Assembly (NCBI RefSeq): GCF_030580955.1
Contig: NZ_JAUQON010000005.1
Location: 310,001-374,000 of the forward strand
Origin: Hymenobacter convexus
GTDB taxonomy: Bacteria > Bacteroidota > Bacteroidia > Cytophagales > Hymenobacteraceae
Reading direction: 5' to 3'
Length of the DNA: 64,000 nucleotides
Positions 8,405 to 16,055 of this stretch are shown in pieces. The notes beneath the pieces are model-generated. The model saw only the letters and a list, made by a program, of their open reading frames with translations. It did not search any database and was not told where the DNA came from. How positions within the stretch are numbered: the first letter of the stretch is position 1; each line of letters begins with the position of its first letter. A program made the position numbers and the translations under genes.

Positions 8405-9739
8405 TCATTTCTCCTTGAAAAAAAGCCCTTTCCGGCGCTCCAGTACCACGGTCTGCTGGGGAAACTGCCGGTTGAACGCGGCCACGACGGCGGCTTCGTG
8501 CTGGGGGAAAAACTCAGGGTCGAAATTAGCCGCGCCCAGGTGGGCCAGCACGGTGGCCACCGGCGCCCGCTGCGCTATCCATTGCTCGCACACGGCCTGG
8601 CGCAGACGCAGGCCCAGGGCGTTAAAGCCCACCACCGCGTGCGGCGCGGCGGCCCGGAAGTAGATGCGCACCGCCACGCTGGCCGCCGGATGCTCCCAAT
8701 AAAAGCTGTCGAGGCCCGGCGCGGCGCCGGCCGGCGCCTGCCCGTAGGTCTGGTATTCGAGGTTGAAGAATTTGGCCGAGTTGAACCACACGCCGCGGCG
8801 GTAGGCCGTGGGCTGGCCGCAAAGGGTGTGCGCCACGGTTTCGCCCTGCATGCGGCCTGTGTACCAGAGCTGCTCGATGGGCACCTCCCCGGCGGCGGGC
8901 TGGCGGTGCTGGGCGCAGTCGCCGGCCGCGTACACGTTGGGCACGCTGGTGCGCAGAAACTCATCAACCAGAATGCCCCGGTCGGTTTCCACGGCCGAGG
9001 ATTTGGCCAGCGCGAGATTGGGCGCCACGCCGGTAGCCAGGCCCACCCATTGGCAGGCAATTTCTTCGCCTTTGGTGGTCACCACGGCCCGCACGCGGCC
9101 CTGGGCGTCGCCCAGAATCTCGCGCAATTGCGTGTGGTAGTGCACTTCCACGCGGTTCTGCGCAAACTGCTGGTGCACCAGGTTGGCCTCTTCGGGCGGC
9201 AGCACGGAGGCCCAGTAGTGGCCGTCGCGCACCAGCACCACGGGCTCGATGCCGCGCGAGTGAAGCATTTCGGCCAGCTCCACGCCGATGAGGCCGCCGC
9301 CCACCACCACGCCGCGGGCAATGCCGTGGGTGTCGCGGGTCATGGCCTCCAAGTCGGGCAGGCCGTAGAGGCCCTGCACGCCGGCCAGGTGCTGGCCGGG
9401 CCAGCCGAAGCGCTGGCTCTCGGAGCCGGTGGCCAGAAGCAACTGGTCGTAGGCGAGGGTGGTGCCGTTGTCGAGCACGAGCAGGTTTTTGGCCGTGTTC
9501 AGGGCGGTAGCGGTGGCGTGCACCAGGGCCAGCCGGTTTTCAGCCCAAAACCAGTCTTCGTAGGGTTTGATGTCCTGCGGGCGCAGGTGGCCCATGTACA
9601 CGTACATCAGCGCCGTGCGGGCGTAGTGGTACGCACTTTCGGCCGATACCAGCGTGATGCGGGCATCCGGGCGCAGGCGCCGGACGGTGAGCGCGCAGGT
9701 GACGCCCGTGATGCCGTTGCCGATAATGACCAGATGCAT
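8405..9739 (-). CDS. FAD-dependent NAD(P)H oxidoreductase, pyridine-disulfide/nitrite-reductase-like
   Basis: This gene encodes 444 aa from an ATG at 9739, chosen because MHLVIIGNGITG starts the FAD-binding Rossmann fold directly. A second dinucleotide-binding motif GVVVGGGLIGVELAE is at mid-protein, and YAAGDCA closes the FAD domain. No CxxC redox pair is present, so it resembles the NirB-N-terminal/rubredoxin-reductase/AIF class. The C-terminal 110 residues are an extra alpha/beta region. It heads the module with the His-tailed membrane protein and the polyferredoxin, so it probably feeds electrons from NAD(P)H to the Fe-S protein (inference). Confidence 0.88.
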   Translation of the reverse strand: MHLVIIGNGITGVTCALTVRRLRPDARITLVSAESAYHYARTALMYVYMGHLRPQDIKPYEDWFWAENRLALVHATATALNTAKNLLVLDNGTTLAYDQLLLATGSESQRFGWPGQHLAGVQGLYGLPDLEAMTRDTHGIARGVVVGGGLIGVELAEMLHSRGIEPVVLVRDGHYWASVLPPEEANLVHQQFAQNRVEVHYHTQLREILGDAQGRVRAVVTTKGEEIACQWVGLATGVAPNLALAKSSAVETDRGILVDEFLRTSVPNVYAAGDCAQHRQPAAGEVPIEQLWYTGRMQGETVAHTLCGQPTAYRRGVWFNSAKFFNLEYQTYGQAPAGAAPGLDSFYWEHPAASVAVRIYFRAAAPHAVVGFNALGLRLRQAVCEQWIAQRAPVATVLAHLGAANFDPEFFPQHEAAVVAAFNRQFPQQTVVLERRKGLFFKEK

Positions 9740-9849
9740 AAAAAGGGGTTGGGAAGCTGCGCGCCAAATGTAGGCGCCGCGGGTGCAATGCTGCTGCCAG
9801 CCAGAGTTTGCCACCCAGTCTGTGGCGGTATCTGGGCAGCAAGTGGTAA

Positions 9850-9925
9850 TGGATGGATTTGGTGGGTGAACGGTGGATTTAGGGCCCTGAATGGTCGGAT
9901 TTGCTCGGCGAATGAAAGGATTTCC
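9850..9925. repeat. Degenerate 20-22-bp tandem repeat, four units
   Basis: GGATTT recurs at 9855, 9875, 9897 and 9918, each but the last followed by a G/C-rich stretch and GAA or GAAT. Spacing is 20, 22 and 21 bp. It lies within the 354-bp gap between the FAD oxidoreductase and the DUF547 gene; the rest of that gap is AT-rich and contains small hairpins at 9921-9942 and 10010-10027. Confidence 0.6.
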
Positions 9926-10093
9926 AGACTATTTTTTGGAAATATCCGGTGCTAAATCGGGTTTTTGCATCGCTGTTAAGCTTTTTCGAAACATCATTAG
10001 GCTCAATTTGGGAATCTTTAAATTCCCTAAATCCAAGGTTTTCGGGGCATAGTAGTTTATCTATCTCTCACTCCCCTTTTTCATGCAAATACG

Positions 10094-10855
10094 ATGAAAT
10101 CTTTACGCTCTTTTGGGAAATTCTGGCTGGTGGTGTTGTTGGTTTTGGGGTTCGGCGCCGGCCCGGTTTCGGCGGCGGGTGGCAGCCCGTCCATCACCGC
10201 TATTACGGCCCAGACTACGGCCTTCCTGCAAAAATTTGTGAACAAAGATGGAAAGGTAGATTACGCCACCATCCAGTTCCGTTCGGCGCAGCTGGATGAG
10301 CTGCTGACCAGCATCGCGGAATTTGACGTGGCCAAGGCGTCGGCCGCCGACCAATATGCCTTCTACCTCAACGCCTACAACATCCTCGTTATTGGGGAGA
10401 TTGTGCGCAACTACCCGCTCGAATCGGTGCAGGACATGCCGGGCTTTTTCAACAAGACCCGTATGGTGGTGGGCCGCGAGCTGCTCACCCTCGACCAGAT
10501 TGAAACCGACAAGCTGCGCAAGATTTACGACGACCCGCGCCTGCACTTTGCCCTCGTGTGCGGCACCAACAGCTGCCCGCGCCTGAGCCGCACCGCCTAC
10601 GTGGGCAAAGACCTGTTCGTGCAGCTCAACAATCAGGCCCGCTTTGCTCTTCTAGACCCTACGTACGTGAAGGTGAACCCCGCCGATAAAACGGTGAAGC
10701 TGCCCGAAATATTTAAGTGGTACGAAGCCGATTTCAGCGCCAGCGGCAAAACCGGTCTGTTCTACGTGAATCAGTTTCGCAAAGACAACCGGGTGCCTTC
10801 CTGGTTCGCCGTCGATTATTACCCCTACAACTGGAGCCTGAACGACCAGAAATAA
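10094..10855 (+). CDS. DUF547 secreted protein
   Basis: This gene encodes 253 aa from an ATG at 10094. A signal peptide (FWLVVLLVLGFGAGPVSAAGG) is followed by the DUF547 domain. Family hallmarks are QYAFYLNAYNILVI, DDPRLHFALVCGTNSCPRL and FKWYEADF. The conserved His and Cys residues in HFALVCGTNSCP have suggested an enzyme-like or peptidase-like site, but the function is unknown. A strong hairpin follows the stop. The upstream 350 bp holds a tandem repeat and no gene. Confidence 0.9.
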   Translation: MKSLRSFGKFWLVVLLVLGFGAGPVSAAGGSPSITAITAQTTAFLQKFVNKDGKVDYATIQFRSAQLDELLTSIAEFDVAKASAADQYAFYLNAYNILVIGEIVRNYPLESVQDMPGFFNKTRMVVGRELLTLDQIETDKLRKIYDDPRLHFALVCGTNSCPRLSRTAYVGKDLFVQLNNQARFALLDPTYVKVNPADKTVKLPEIFKWYEADFSASGKTGLFYVNQFRKDNRVPSWFAVDYYPYNWSLNDQK

Positions 10856-10903
10856 TCCGCCCGCCGCCGCCCGCGCGCGGCTCCGTTACTGAGCTATGAC
10901 CAA

Positions 10904-10943
10904 CGCCAAAGGGCGAAGCCGTTGCTGGCTTCGCCCTTTGGCG
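10904..10943 (+). terminator. Strong hairpin after the DUF547 gene
   Basis: Perfect 17-bp arms (10904-10920 and 10927-10943) enclose a 6-nt loop, and an outer TCCGTTA/TAACGGA pair extends it. There is no T-run, so termination strength is uncertain. Confidence 0.6.
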
Positions 10944-11008
10944 TAACGGAAAGGGGAGGGCTGCGTAAGCCCATTACTTCCCATTGTTTCCAACGCATTC
11001 TTCAGCCC

Positions 11009-11440
11009 ATGATTCCCGACAATATTTCCGGCGACGGCACCAATCCCAACGAAGGCGAAAACGCCGACATCACTGAAAACAAGCATTTCGCGAAAAACGA
11101 AGAGCTGGAAAAACAGAAGGAATACCAGCAGGACCAAAGCAACAACAAGGCCAGCAACGACCCCACAGCGGCCCGCAACACCGGCGCCAACGGCTACACC
11201 CAGCGCGACAACCAGAAAGACCAGCTCGATAACCTGCACATCGGCGGCTCTGAAACCAGCCCCCAGGGCGGCAACGACCACACCAACGCCGGCGAGCAGG
11301 CCCAGGGCCCCGGCTTCGAGGCGGAAGGCAGCTATGAGCTCGACCACAACCTGCGCACCCGCGACCAGAACTTTGGCGACGAAGCCCCCAGCGGCCCCGC
11401 CAAGCCCGCCGGCAATAGCGAAACCATCAGCAACGAATAA
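11009..11440 (+). CDS. Hydrophilin-like disordered protein
   Basis: This gene encodes 143 aa from an ATG at 11009, chosen because residues before MIPDNISGDG are encoded by the preceding hairpin. There is no hydrophobic core. The chain is rich in Asn, Asp, Glu, Gln and Gly (KNEELEKQKEYQQDQSNNK, GGSETSPQGGNDHTNAGEQ) with no Cys or Trp. This composition resembles hydrophilins and desiccation-related proteins, but no family signature was recognised. It is a single gene flanked by hairpins on both sides, so it is probably transcribed alone. Confidence 0.65.
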   Translation: MIPDNISGDGTNPNEGENADITENKHFAKNEELEKQKEYQQDQSNNKASNDPTAARNTGANGYTQRDNQKDQLDNLHIGGSETSPQGGNDHTNAGEQAQGPGFEAEGSYELDHNLRTRDQNFGDEAPSGPAKPAGNSETISNE

Positions 11441-11470
11441 GCCGGCGTGGCGCCCGGCGCCACTGGCCCG

Positions 11471-11519
11471 AAAGCGGGGCCAGCGCTTTTCCTAACGGGA
11501 AGGCGCTGGCCCCGCTTTT
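11471..11519 (+). terminator. Rho-independent-type terminator
   Basis: 16-bp arms (11471-11486 and 11503-11518) are followed by T-rich sequence, 30 bp after the hydrophilin-like gene. Confidence 0.8.
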
Positions 11520-11686
11520 TGTGGGGCGACGAGGGGGGGCGAAATTCGCGGCTTACCCCTGAATAATTCAAAAAAACGGCGGCCTGCTGCGCGGAACTGT
11601 GCTAAATCATTAACTTGCCGGGCATATCCTTTGCCGTGCTATTTGCAAGCGCGGCGGTTTTGCTACTTTTCCCACCCACTTAGTTG

Positions 11687-12418
11687 ATGCCCTTGCCGAT
11701 GAATCCGGAAAATTTACCCAAACCTGAAGAGCAGCCTTACGACCCCAACCTCGACGCGCAGGACGAAGACGTGACCTCGGGCGGCAATAACCGCCTGACT
11801 TACATTCTGGTGGGTGTTATCCTGGCGCTGGTGGTGGGCTACGTGGCCCTGCCGAAAGGGCACGGCACCGGCCTGGCGTCCGTCACGCCCTCGTTCATGC
11901 TCGATGACGCCGCTGTAACCGCCAAGGTGCCCACGGCGGAAGACAGCATTGCCGCTGGCCTCAAAACCGCGCCAGCCGTCGATGACGAAGACGCTTATGT
12001 AAGGGAAACAAAAGCCGCCAAGACCACCACAACCCGCGCGGCTACCCCCACGGCAGCAGTTGCCGCAGCTCCTGCGCCCGCGGCAGCCCCCACAGCCGCG
12101 CCCGAAGCCGCCCCAGAAGCTCCGGCCGCGCCGGCACCGGCCGCCGCCCCAGCCGCGCCCGCGTCCGTCACCATGTCGGGCAAGATTGAAGACGAAAACG
12201 GCAAGCCCCTGGTGGGGGCTACCGTGCTGCTGAAAGGCAGCAGCAAAGGCACCAGCACCGACGCCAATGGCAACTACACCATGGACGTGCCCGCTGGCGC
12301 CGAGAACACCCTGGTGTATGGCTACGGCGGCTACGAAGACGAAGAAGTGCACAGCCGCGGCACTCAGCCCGTGAACGTGACCCTCACGCCCCGCGCCAAA
12401 GCTAAAAAGCGCCGCTAG
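11687..12418 (+). CDS. Membrane-anchored carboxypeptidase-regulatory-like (CarboxypepD_reg) protein
   Basis: This gene encodes 243 aa from an ATG at 11687 (an ATG at 11699 is also possible). An acidic cytoplasmic N-terminus is followed by one membrane helix near residues 36-54 (YILVGVILALVVGYVALP). An Ala/Pro-rich linker spans about residues 115-160. A C-terminal beta-sandwich has the signature GKIEDENGKPLVGATVLLKG, then STDANGNYTMDVP. This domain is usually the N-terminal part of TonB receptors; here it is a stand-alone display domain, with a basic tail KAKKRR. Its role is unknown. Confidence 0.78.
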   Translation: MPLPMNPENLPKPEEQPYDPNLDAQDEDVTSGGNNRLTYILVGVILALVVGYVALPKGHGTGLASVTPSFMLDDAAVTAKVPTAEDSIAAGLKTAPAVDDEDAYVRETKAAKTTTTRAATPTAAVAAAPAPAAAPTAAPEAAPEAPAAPAPAAAPAAPASVTMSGKIEDENGKPLVGATVLLKGSSKGTSTDANGNYTMDVPAGAENTLVYGYGGYEDEEVHSRGTQPVNVTLTPRAKAKKRR

Positions 12419-12424
12419 TATCAA

Positions 12425-12488
12425 GGCATAAGAACCGCAAAAGGCCCCATTTTCAACTGGAAATGGGACCTTTTGCGGTTCTTATGCC
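12425..12488. terminator. Long bidirectional terminator between convergent genes
   Basis: 28-bp arms (12425-12452 and 12461-12488) with one mismatch, containing internal A- and T-runs, separate two convergent genes. Confidence 0.85.
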
Positions 12489-12495
12489 ATTGGAC

Positions 12496-13971
12496 TTAAT
12501 TAGCTGATTTGTCAAAGCGCCTGCCCAGCAGAAAGTACACGGGAATACCCAAGGCCACCAGTCCCAAGCCCCGGCGCGAAAACTCGGCCGTGTCGGGTGC
12601 GATGAGCAGGATGACGCAGAACGCGCTGGCCAGCAGCACGTACAGGCCCGGCAGCACCGGGTAGCCCCAGGCGCGGTAGGGGCGGGGCGCGTCGGGCCGG
12701 GTGCGGCGCAGCACGAAAATGCCGATGATGGTGACAACGTAGAACAGAATCACGGCAAACATCACGTAATCGAGCAGCTGGCCGTAGGAACCGCTGAGGC
12801 AGAGCAGGCAGGCCCAGAGGCACTGGGCCCACAGGGCGCGGCCGGGTACGCTGGCCCCGTTCAGGCGGGCTAGGCCGGGGAAAAACAACCCGTCTTTGGC
12901 CATGGCGAAGTAGGCGCGGGCGCCGCTGAGAATGATGCCGTTGTTGGCGCCAAAGGTGCTGAGCATGATGAGCACTGCCATCACGTAGGCGCCACCCTTG
13001 CCCAGCATCGACTCGGCCACGGCCGTAGCCACCCGGTCGTCGGTGGCATACTGGATGCCGCGGCCGGCCAGCGTAGCGGCCTCGGGCGAGCCGTGCAGGG
13101 GCAGCACCAGCAAATACACCACGTTGATAAGAATGTAAAGCGCCGTGACGATGGCCGTGCCGATGGCCATGCTGCGCACCAGCGTGCGCTCGGGGTTTTG
13201 GATTTCCTCGCCCGCGAAGCCGATGTTGTTCCATGAATCGGACGAAAACAGCGAGCCCGACATGGCCATGCCGATAGCAATGAGCAAGGCCCCGCCGCTG
13301 ATGGGCAGCGGCGCCGCGCTCACGCCGGGTGCCGGGTAGCGCGTGGCCGCCCACAAGTCGTGGAAGTTGGCCGCAATAGCCTCGTGGTTAATGCCCAGCG
13401 CCATGCCAAAAATGATGAGCAGCGCCAGGGCAATGAGCTTGGTGCTGCCCAGCACGTTCTGAATGAGCTTGCCGGTGCGCACGCCCTGCGCGTTGAGGGC
13501 CGTGATGCCGATAATCAGGATGATGGCCAGCAGCTGCACCGTGCTGAATTCGAGCCCGCCCAGGCTGAATAGCACGTGCTTCACGCTGAACCACGGCACG
13601 AGCACACCCGTGAACTTGGCAAAGGCCACGGCCACCGCCGCAATCACGCCGGTCTGGATGACGAGAAATAGCGTCCAGCCGTACAGGAAGGCCGTGAGGC
13701 GCCCGAAGGCCTCGCGCAGGTACACATATTGCCCGCCTACTTTGGGAAACATGCTGGCCAGCTCGCCGTAGCTGATGGCGCCGGCCATGGTGATGAAGCC
13801 CGTGAGCAGCCACACCACCAGCAGCCAGCCCGCGCTGCCCACCTGCCGGGCAATGTTGCCCGACACGATGAAGATACCCGAGCCAATCATGCTGCCCGTG
13901 ACGAGCATGATGGCGTCGAAAAGATTGATGGCGCGCTTAAAATGCGGCTGGTCGGGTTGCGGTTCGGTCAT
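12496..13971 (-). CDS. APC-superfamily amino acid permease
   Basis: This gene encodes 491 aa from an ATG at 13971. The first helix carries the family motif MLVTGSMIGSGIFIVSG; about 12 membrane segments follow. Other hallmarks are GQYVYLREAFG and FAGEEIQNPERTLVRSM. It is an inner-membrane secondary transporter, most like the LAT/AGT or basic amino acid transporter branch, but the substrate cannot be told from sequence. The chosen start excludes a long in-frame extension that overlaps the divergent lipoprotein gene. It stands alone between a terminator and a divergent gene. Confidence 0.92.
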   Translation of the reverse strand: MTEPQPDQPHFKRAINLFDAIMLVTGSMIGSGIFIVSGNIARQVGSAGWLLVVWLLTGFITMAGAISYGELASMFPKVGGQYVYLREAFGRLTAFLYGWTLFLVIQTGVIAAVAVAFAKFTGVLVPWFSVKHVLFSLGGLEFSTVQLLAIILIIGITALNAQGVRTGKLIQNVLGSTKLIALALLIIFGMALGINHEAIAANFHDLWAATRYPAPGVSAAPLPISGGALLIAIGMAMSGSLFSSDSWNNIGFAGEEIQNPERTLVRSMAIGTAIVTALYILINVVYLLVLPLHGSPEAATLAGRGIQYATDDRVATAVAESMLGKGGAYVMAVLIMLSTFGANNGIILSGARAYFAMAKDGLFFPGLARLNGASVPGRALWAQCLWACLLCLSGSYGQLLDYVMFAVILFYVVTIIGIFVLRRTRPDAPRPYRAWGYPVLPGLYVLLASAFCVILLIAPDTAEFSRRGLGLVALGIPVYFLLGRRFDKSAN

Positions 13972-14086
13972 AAATCTAAGGAATGAAGCTGGGAAGATAG
14001 AGGGCTGCGCCGAATGCGCGCGCCAGCAAGTACTTTCAGGCCGGAGCAGGGCGCTCCTGCTCAACCCTTCACCAACCGGCTTTGCC

Positions 14087-14617
14087 ATGAAATCATCCGC
14101 TTGGGTCCCCGTTTTCCGGCTTTCGCTGCCAGCGTTGCTTCTTGCCACCGGCGGGTTGGCCATCGGCTGCTCGAAAGAAAAACTGAACTGTGGCAATGCC
14201 TGGCCATCGGCCGCTGTCCGCTTCAGCTTGCTCGACGACCGCACCGGAGCGGAATGGTTTGCTGCTCCCCGTGTGTTTTCACTCGATACCCTGCAAAAGT
14301 TCAACAGCGTCAACTCGCCCGTGTTGGTTGACCAAAAAGTAGTGTGGGGTTTTGGCCTGGGCAACGACTACGGCCTGCCCCAATCGGGCGGCGACAAGAC
14401 GCTCACGTATTACCTGCGGCTCAGCCGTACCGATACCGATACGGTGGAAGCCCGCGTCGTTTACGGTGCTATGACCGAGGGTACTTGTCCGGAAGGTTTT
14501 AGCTACGCCAGTACCGTCGAGTACCGCTACAACGGCCGGCCCGCCGGCGCTTATGCAGGAAGCAGTTTCTATTGCAGCGGCTGTTCCAAAATAATTGCGT
14601 TTCGCAAGCAGCCTTAG
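14087..14617 (+). CDS. Hypothetical lipoprotein
   Basis: This gene encodes 176 aa from an ATG at 14087. The N-terminus ends in LLLATGGLAIGCSKEK, a lipobox with Cys. The mature region is beta-rich, with repeated Asp/Thr/Tyr strands (TLTYYLRLSRTDTDTVEARV) and a C-terminal Cys cluster (TCPEGF, FYCSGC). No family recognised. It is divergent from the permease gene and convergent with the next lipoprotein gene. Confidence 0.7.
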   Translation: MKSSAWVPVFRLSLPALLLATGGLAIGCSKEKLNCGNAWPSAAVRFSLLDDRTGAEWFAAPRVFSLDTLQKFNSVNSPVLVDQKVVWGFGLGNDYGLPQSGGDKTLTYYLRLSRTDTDTVEARVVYGAMTEGTCPEGFSYASTVEYRYNGRPAGAYAGSSFYCSGCSKIIAFRKQP

Positions 14618-14629
14618 CGGCCCAGCCAG

Positions 14630-15166
14630 CTAGAACTCGCTGCGGTCGTACCAGCTGCGCATGCGCCAGGGGTCGTTGCGGTTCTTGCGCACCAGCACGA
14701 GGCGCGCGGTGCCGGAGCCCGAAAACCGCTGGTCGTCGCGCTGCTCAATGGTGAGCAGGAAGGAGCGCTCCACGCTGGCCAGCGTGTCCGACGACAGCGT
14801 GTCGGAGCTGGGCAGGTACTGCGTCCACTGCAAATTGGTGGAGCGGGCGGCCTTGAAGAGGCGGTAGGTGGTGTTGGCGTCCACGTCGCGGGTCCAGGTC
14901 CGGTCCACGTTGGCGGCGAAGTCGCGGTAGGTGAACTTGAACTTGGGGGAGAGCAGCTGGCCATAAAGCGTCGAGTCGCGCAACTGATACGACGCCCGGA
15001 AGCGGTCGAAAAAGCCGCGCACCGTCACGGGGTTGCCGAGTAGCGCGTTCTGGTCGGTGGGCACCTCATCGAGGGCCGGCGCAAACGGATTGCAGGCGGG
15101 CACCGTCAGCACCAGCACAATGCCAGCCAGCAGCAAAAAAGGAAATGACGGGCGCCCAGGCTTCAT
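14630..15166 (-). CDS. Hypothetical lipoprotein, first of a tandem pair
   Basis: This gene encodes 178 aa from an ATG at 15166. The signal FPFLLLAGIVLVLTVPACNP carries a lipobox. The mature domain has FFDRFRASYQLRD, then LSPKFKFTYRDFA, and ends with RLVLVRKNRNDPWRMRSWYD. The order helix, then strands ending in 'W+...W.D', resembles NTF2/SnoaL-like folds. The gene to the right encodes a protein of the same layout, suggesting duplication. The two are separated by palindrome A2. Confidence 0.7.
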   Translation of the reverse strand: MKPGRPSFPFLLLAGIVLVLTVPACNPFAPALDEVPTDQNALLGNPVTVRGFFDRFRASYQLRDSTLYGQLLSPKFKFTYRDFAANVDRTWTRDVDANTTYRLFKAARSTNLQWTQYLPSSDTLSSDTLASVERSFLLTIEQRDDQRFSGSGTARLVLVRKNRNDPWRMRSWYDRSEF

Positions 15167-15227
15167 GAGCCGAAATATACGGGTTTGGCGATGAATTATT
15201 GATAGGGAAACGATGAACAGGTAGAAT

Positions 15228-15312
15228 GTCATGTCGAGCGCAGCCGAGACATCTCGCCGCGGGAAACTAATTACTTCGGCACGCGAGATGCCTCGGCTGC
15301 GCTCGACATGAC
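15228..15312. repeat. Palindromic element A2 (family A)
   Basis: Starts GTCATGTCGAGCGCAGCCGA and ends with the complementary GCTCGACATGAC. It is the TCGAG variant of family A and separates the two tandem lipoprotein genes. Confidence 0.85.
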
Positions 15313-15346
15313 GGCATTGTCAATCTCCCCATCTCTCCACTTTTCT

Positions 15347-15952
15347 TCAGTGTGAACTGAAATACTTCTTCAAATCCGTCCAGCACAGGCCGGGGGTGGT
15401 GCGCTGGTCGCGCCAGGCCACGATGCGCCACTCGTTGTTGCGCCGGCGCAGGATGAGGCGGAGGTTGCCTTGCAGGGTGCCGGCGTGGAATGCCGTATCC
15501 TGCTGGGTAATTTTAAGTTGGTAGAGGGCCGTTATTTCAACTGAATCGGCGGTGTAAAGCTGGTCGCGCCGGTCGGTGAGAATGAGTGTGTTATTGACGG
15601 TGGCGGCGGTGCGGCGGCGCAGGCTGCTGAAGTAGGTGGTTTCCTCGGGCACGCTCCAGTTGGCGAAGAGGGCGGGCGAGGAGCCGGCGCTGGTGGGGTC
15701 GGGCACGAAGCGGTAGGTAGGGCCGCTAAAGGTGCGCTCGTAGTTGGCTACGTTGACGTGTTGCACAGCCGTGATGAAGTTGCTCAGCAGGATATCGACC
15801 TGCGTGGGCTGAATCCATTCGCTGGCCGCGCCGGCGGGCTCGGGCTCGCGCAGCTGGAAGCAGGCCGGCAGGGCCAGTAAGCCCAGCAACGGCAGCAGCG
15901 CGCGGCCCCGCGGCCGGGGCTGGCCGTTAGAATTTCGACACCAGAGCTTCAT
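15347..15952 (-). CDS. Hypothetical lipoprotein, second of a tandem pair
   Basis: This gene encodes 201 aa from an ATG at 15952. LLPLLGLLALPACFQL is a lipobox signal. The mature domain has LLSNFITAVQHVNVANYERTF, a central strand region, and a C-terminal LRLILRRRNNEWRIVAWRD. This matches the layout of the 14630-15166 protein (same lipobox position, same W-x(n)-W-x-D end), so they are probable diverged paralogs. A divergent gene starts 104 bp away. Confidence 0.7.
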   Translation of the reverse strand: MKLWCRNSNGQPRPRGRALLPLLGLLALPACFQLREPEPAGAASEWIQPTQVDILLSNFITAVQHVNVANYERTFSGPTYRFVPDPTSAGSSPALFANWSVPEETTYFSSLRRRTAATVNNTLILTDRRDQLYTADSVEITALYQLKITQQDTAFHAGTLQGNLRLILRRRNNEWRIVAWRDQRTTPGLCWTDLKKYFSSH

Positions 15953-16055
15953 AACCAATTGTGGGGCTTGGGATTGAACCGAAAGATACAGCGGCTTTTG
16001 GTGGCGGGCCGCGCCGGTTGCCGTACTTTCGTCGCCCGTCATCCGCTTCTTCCGC

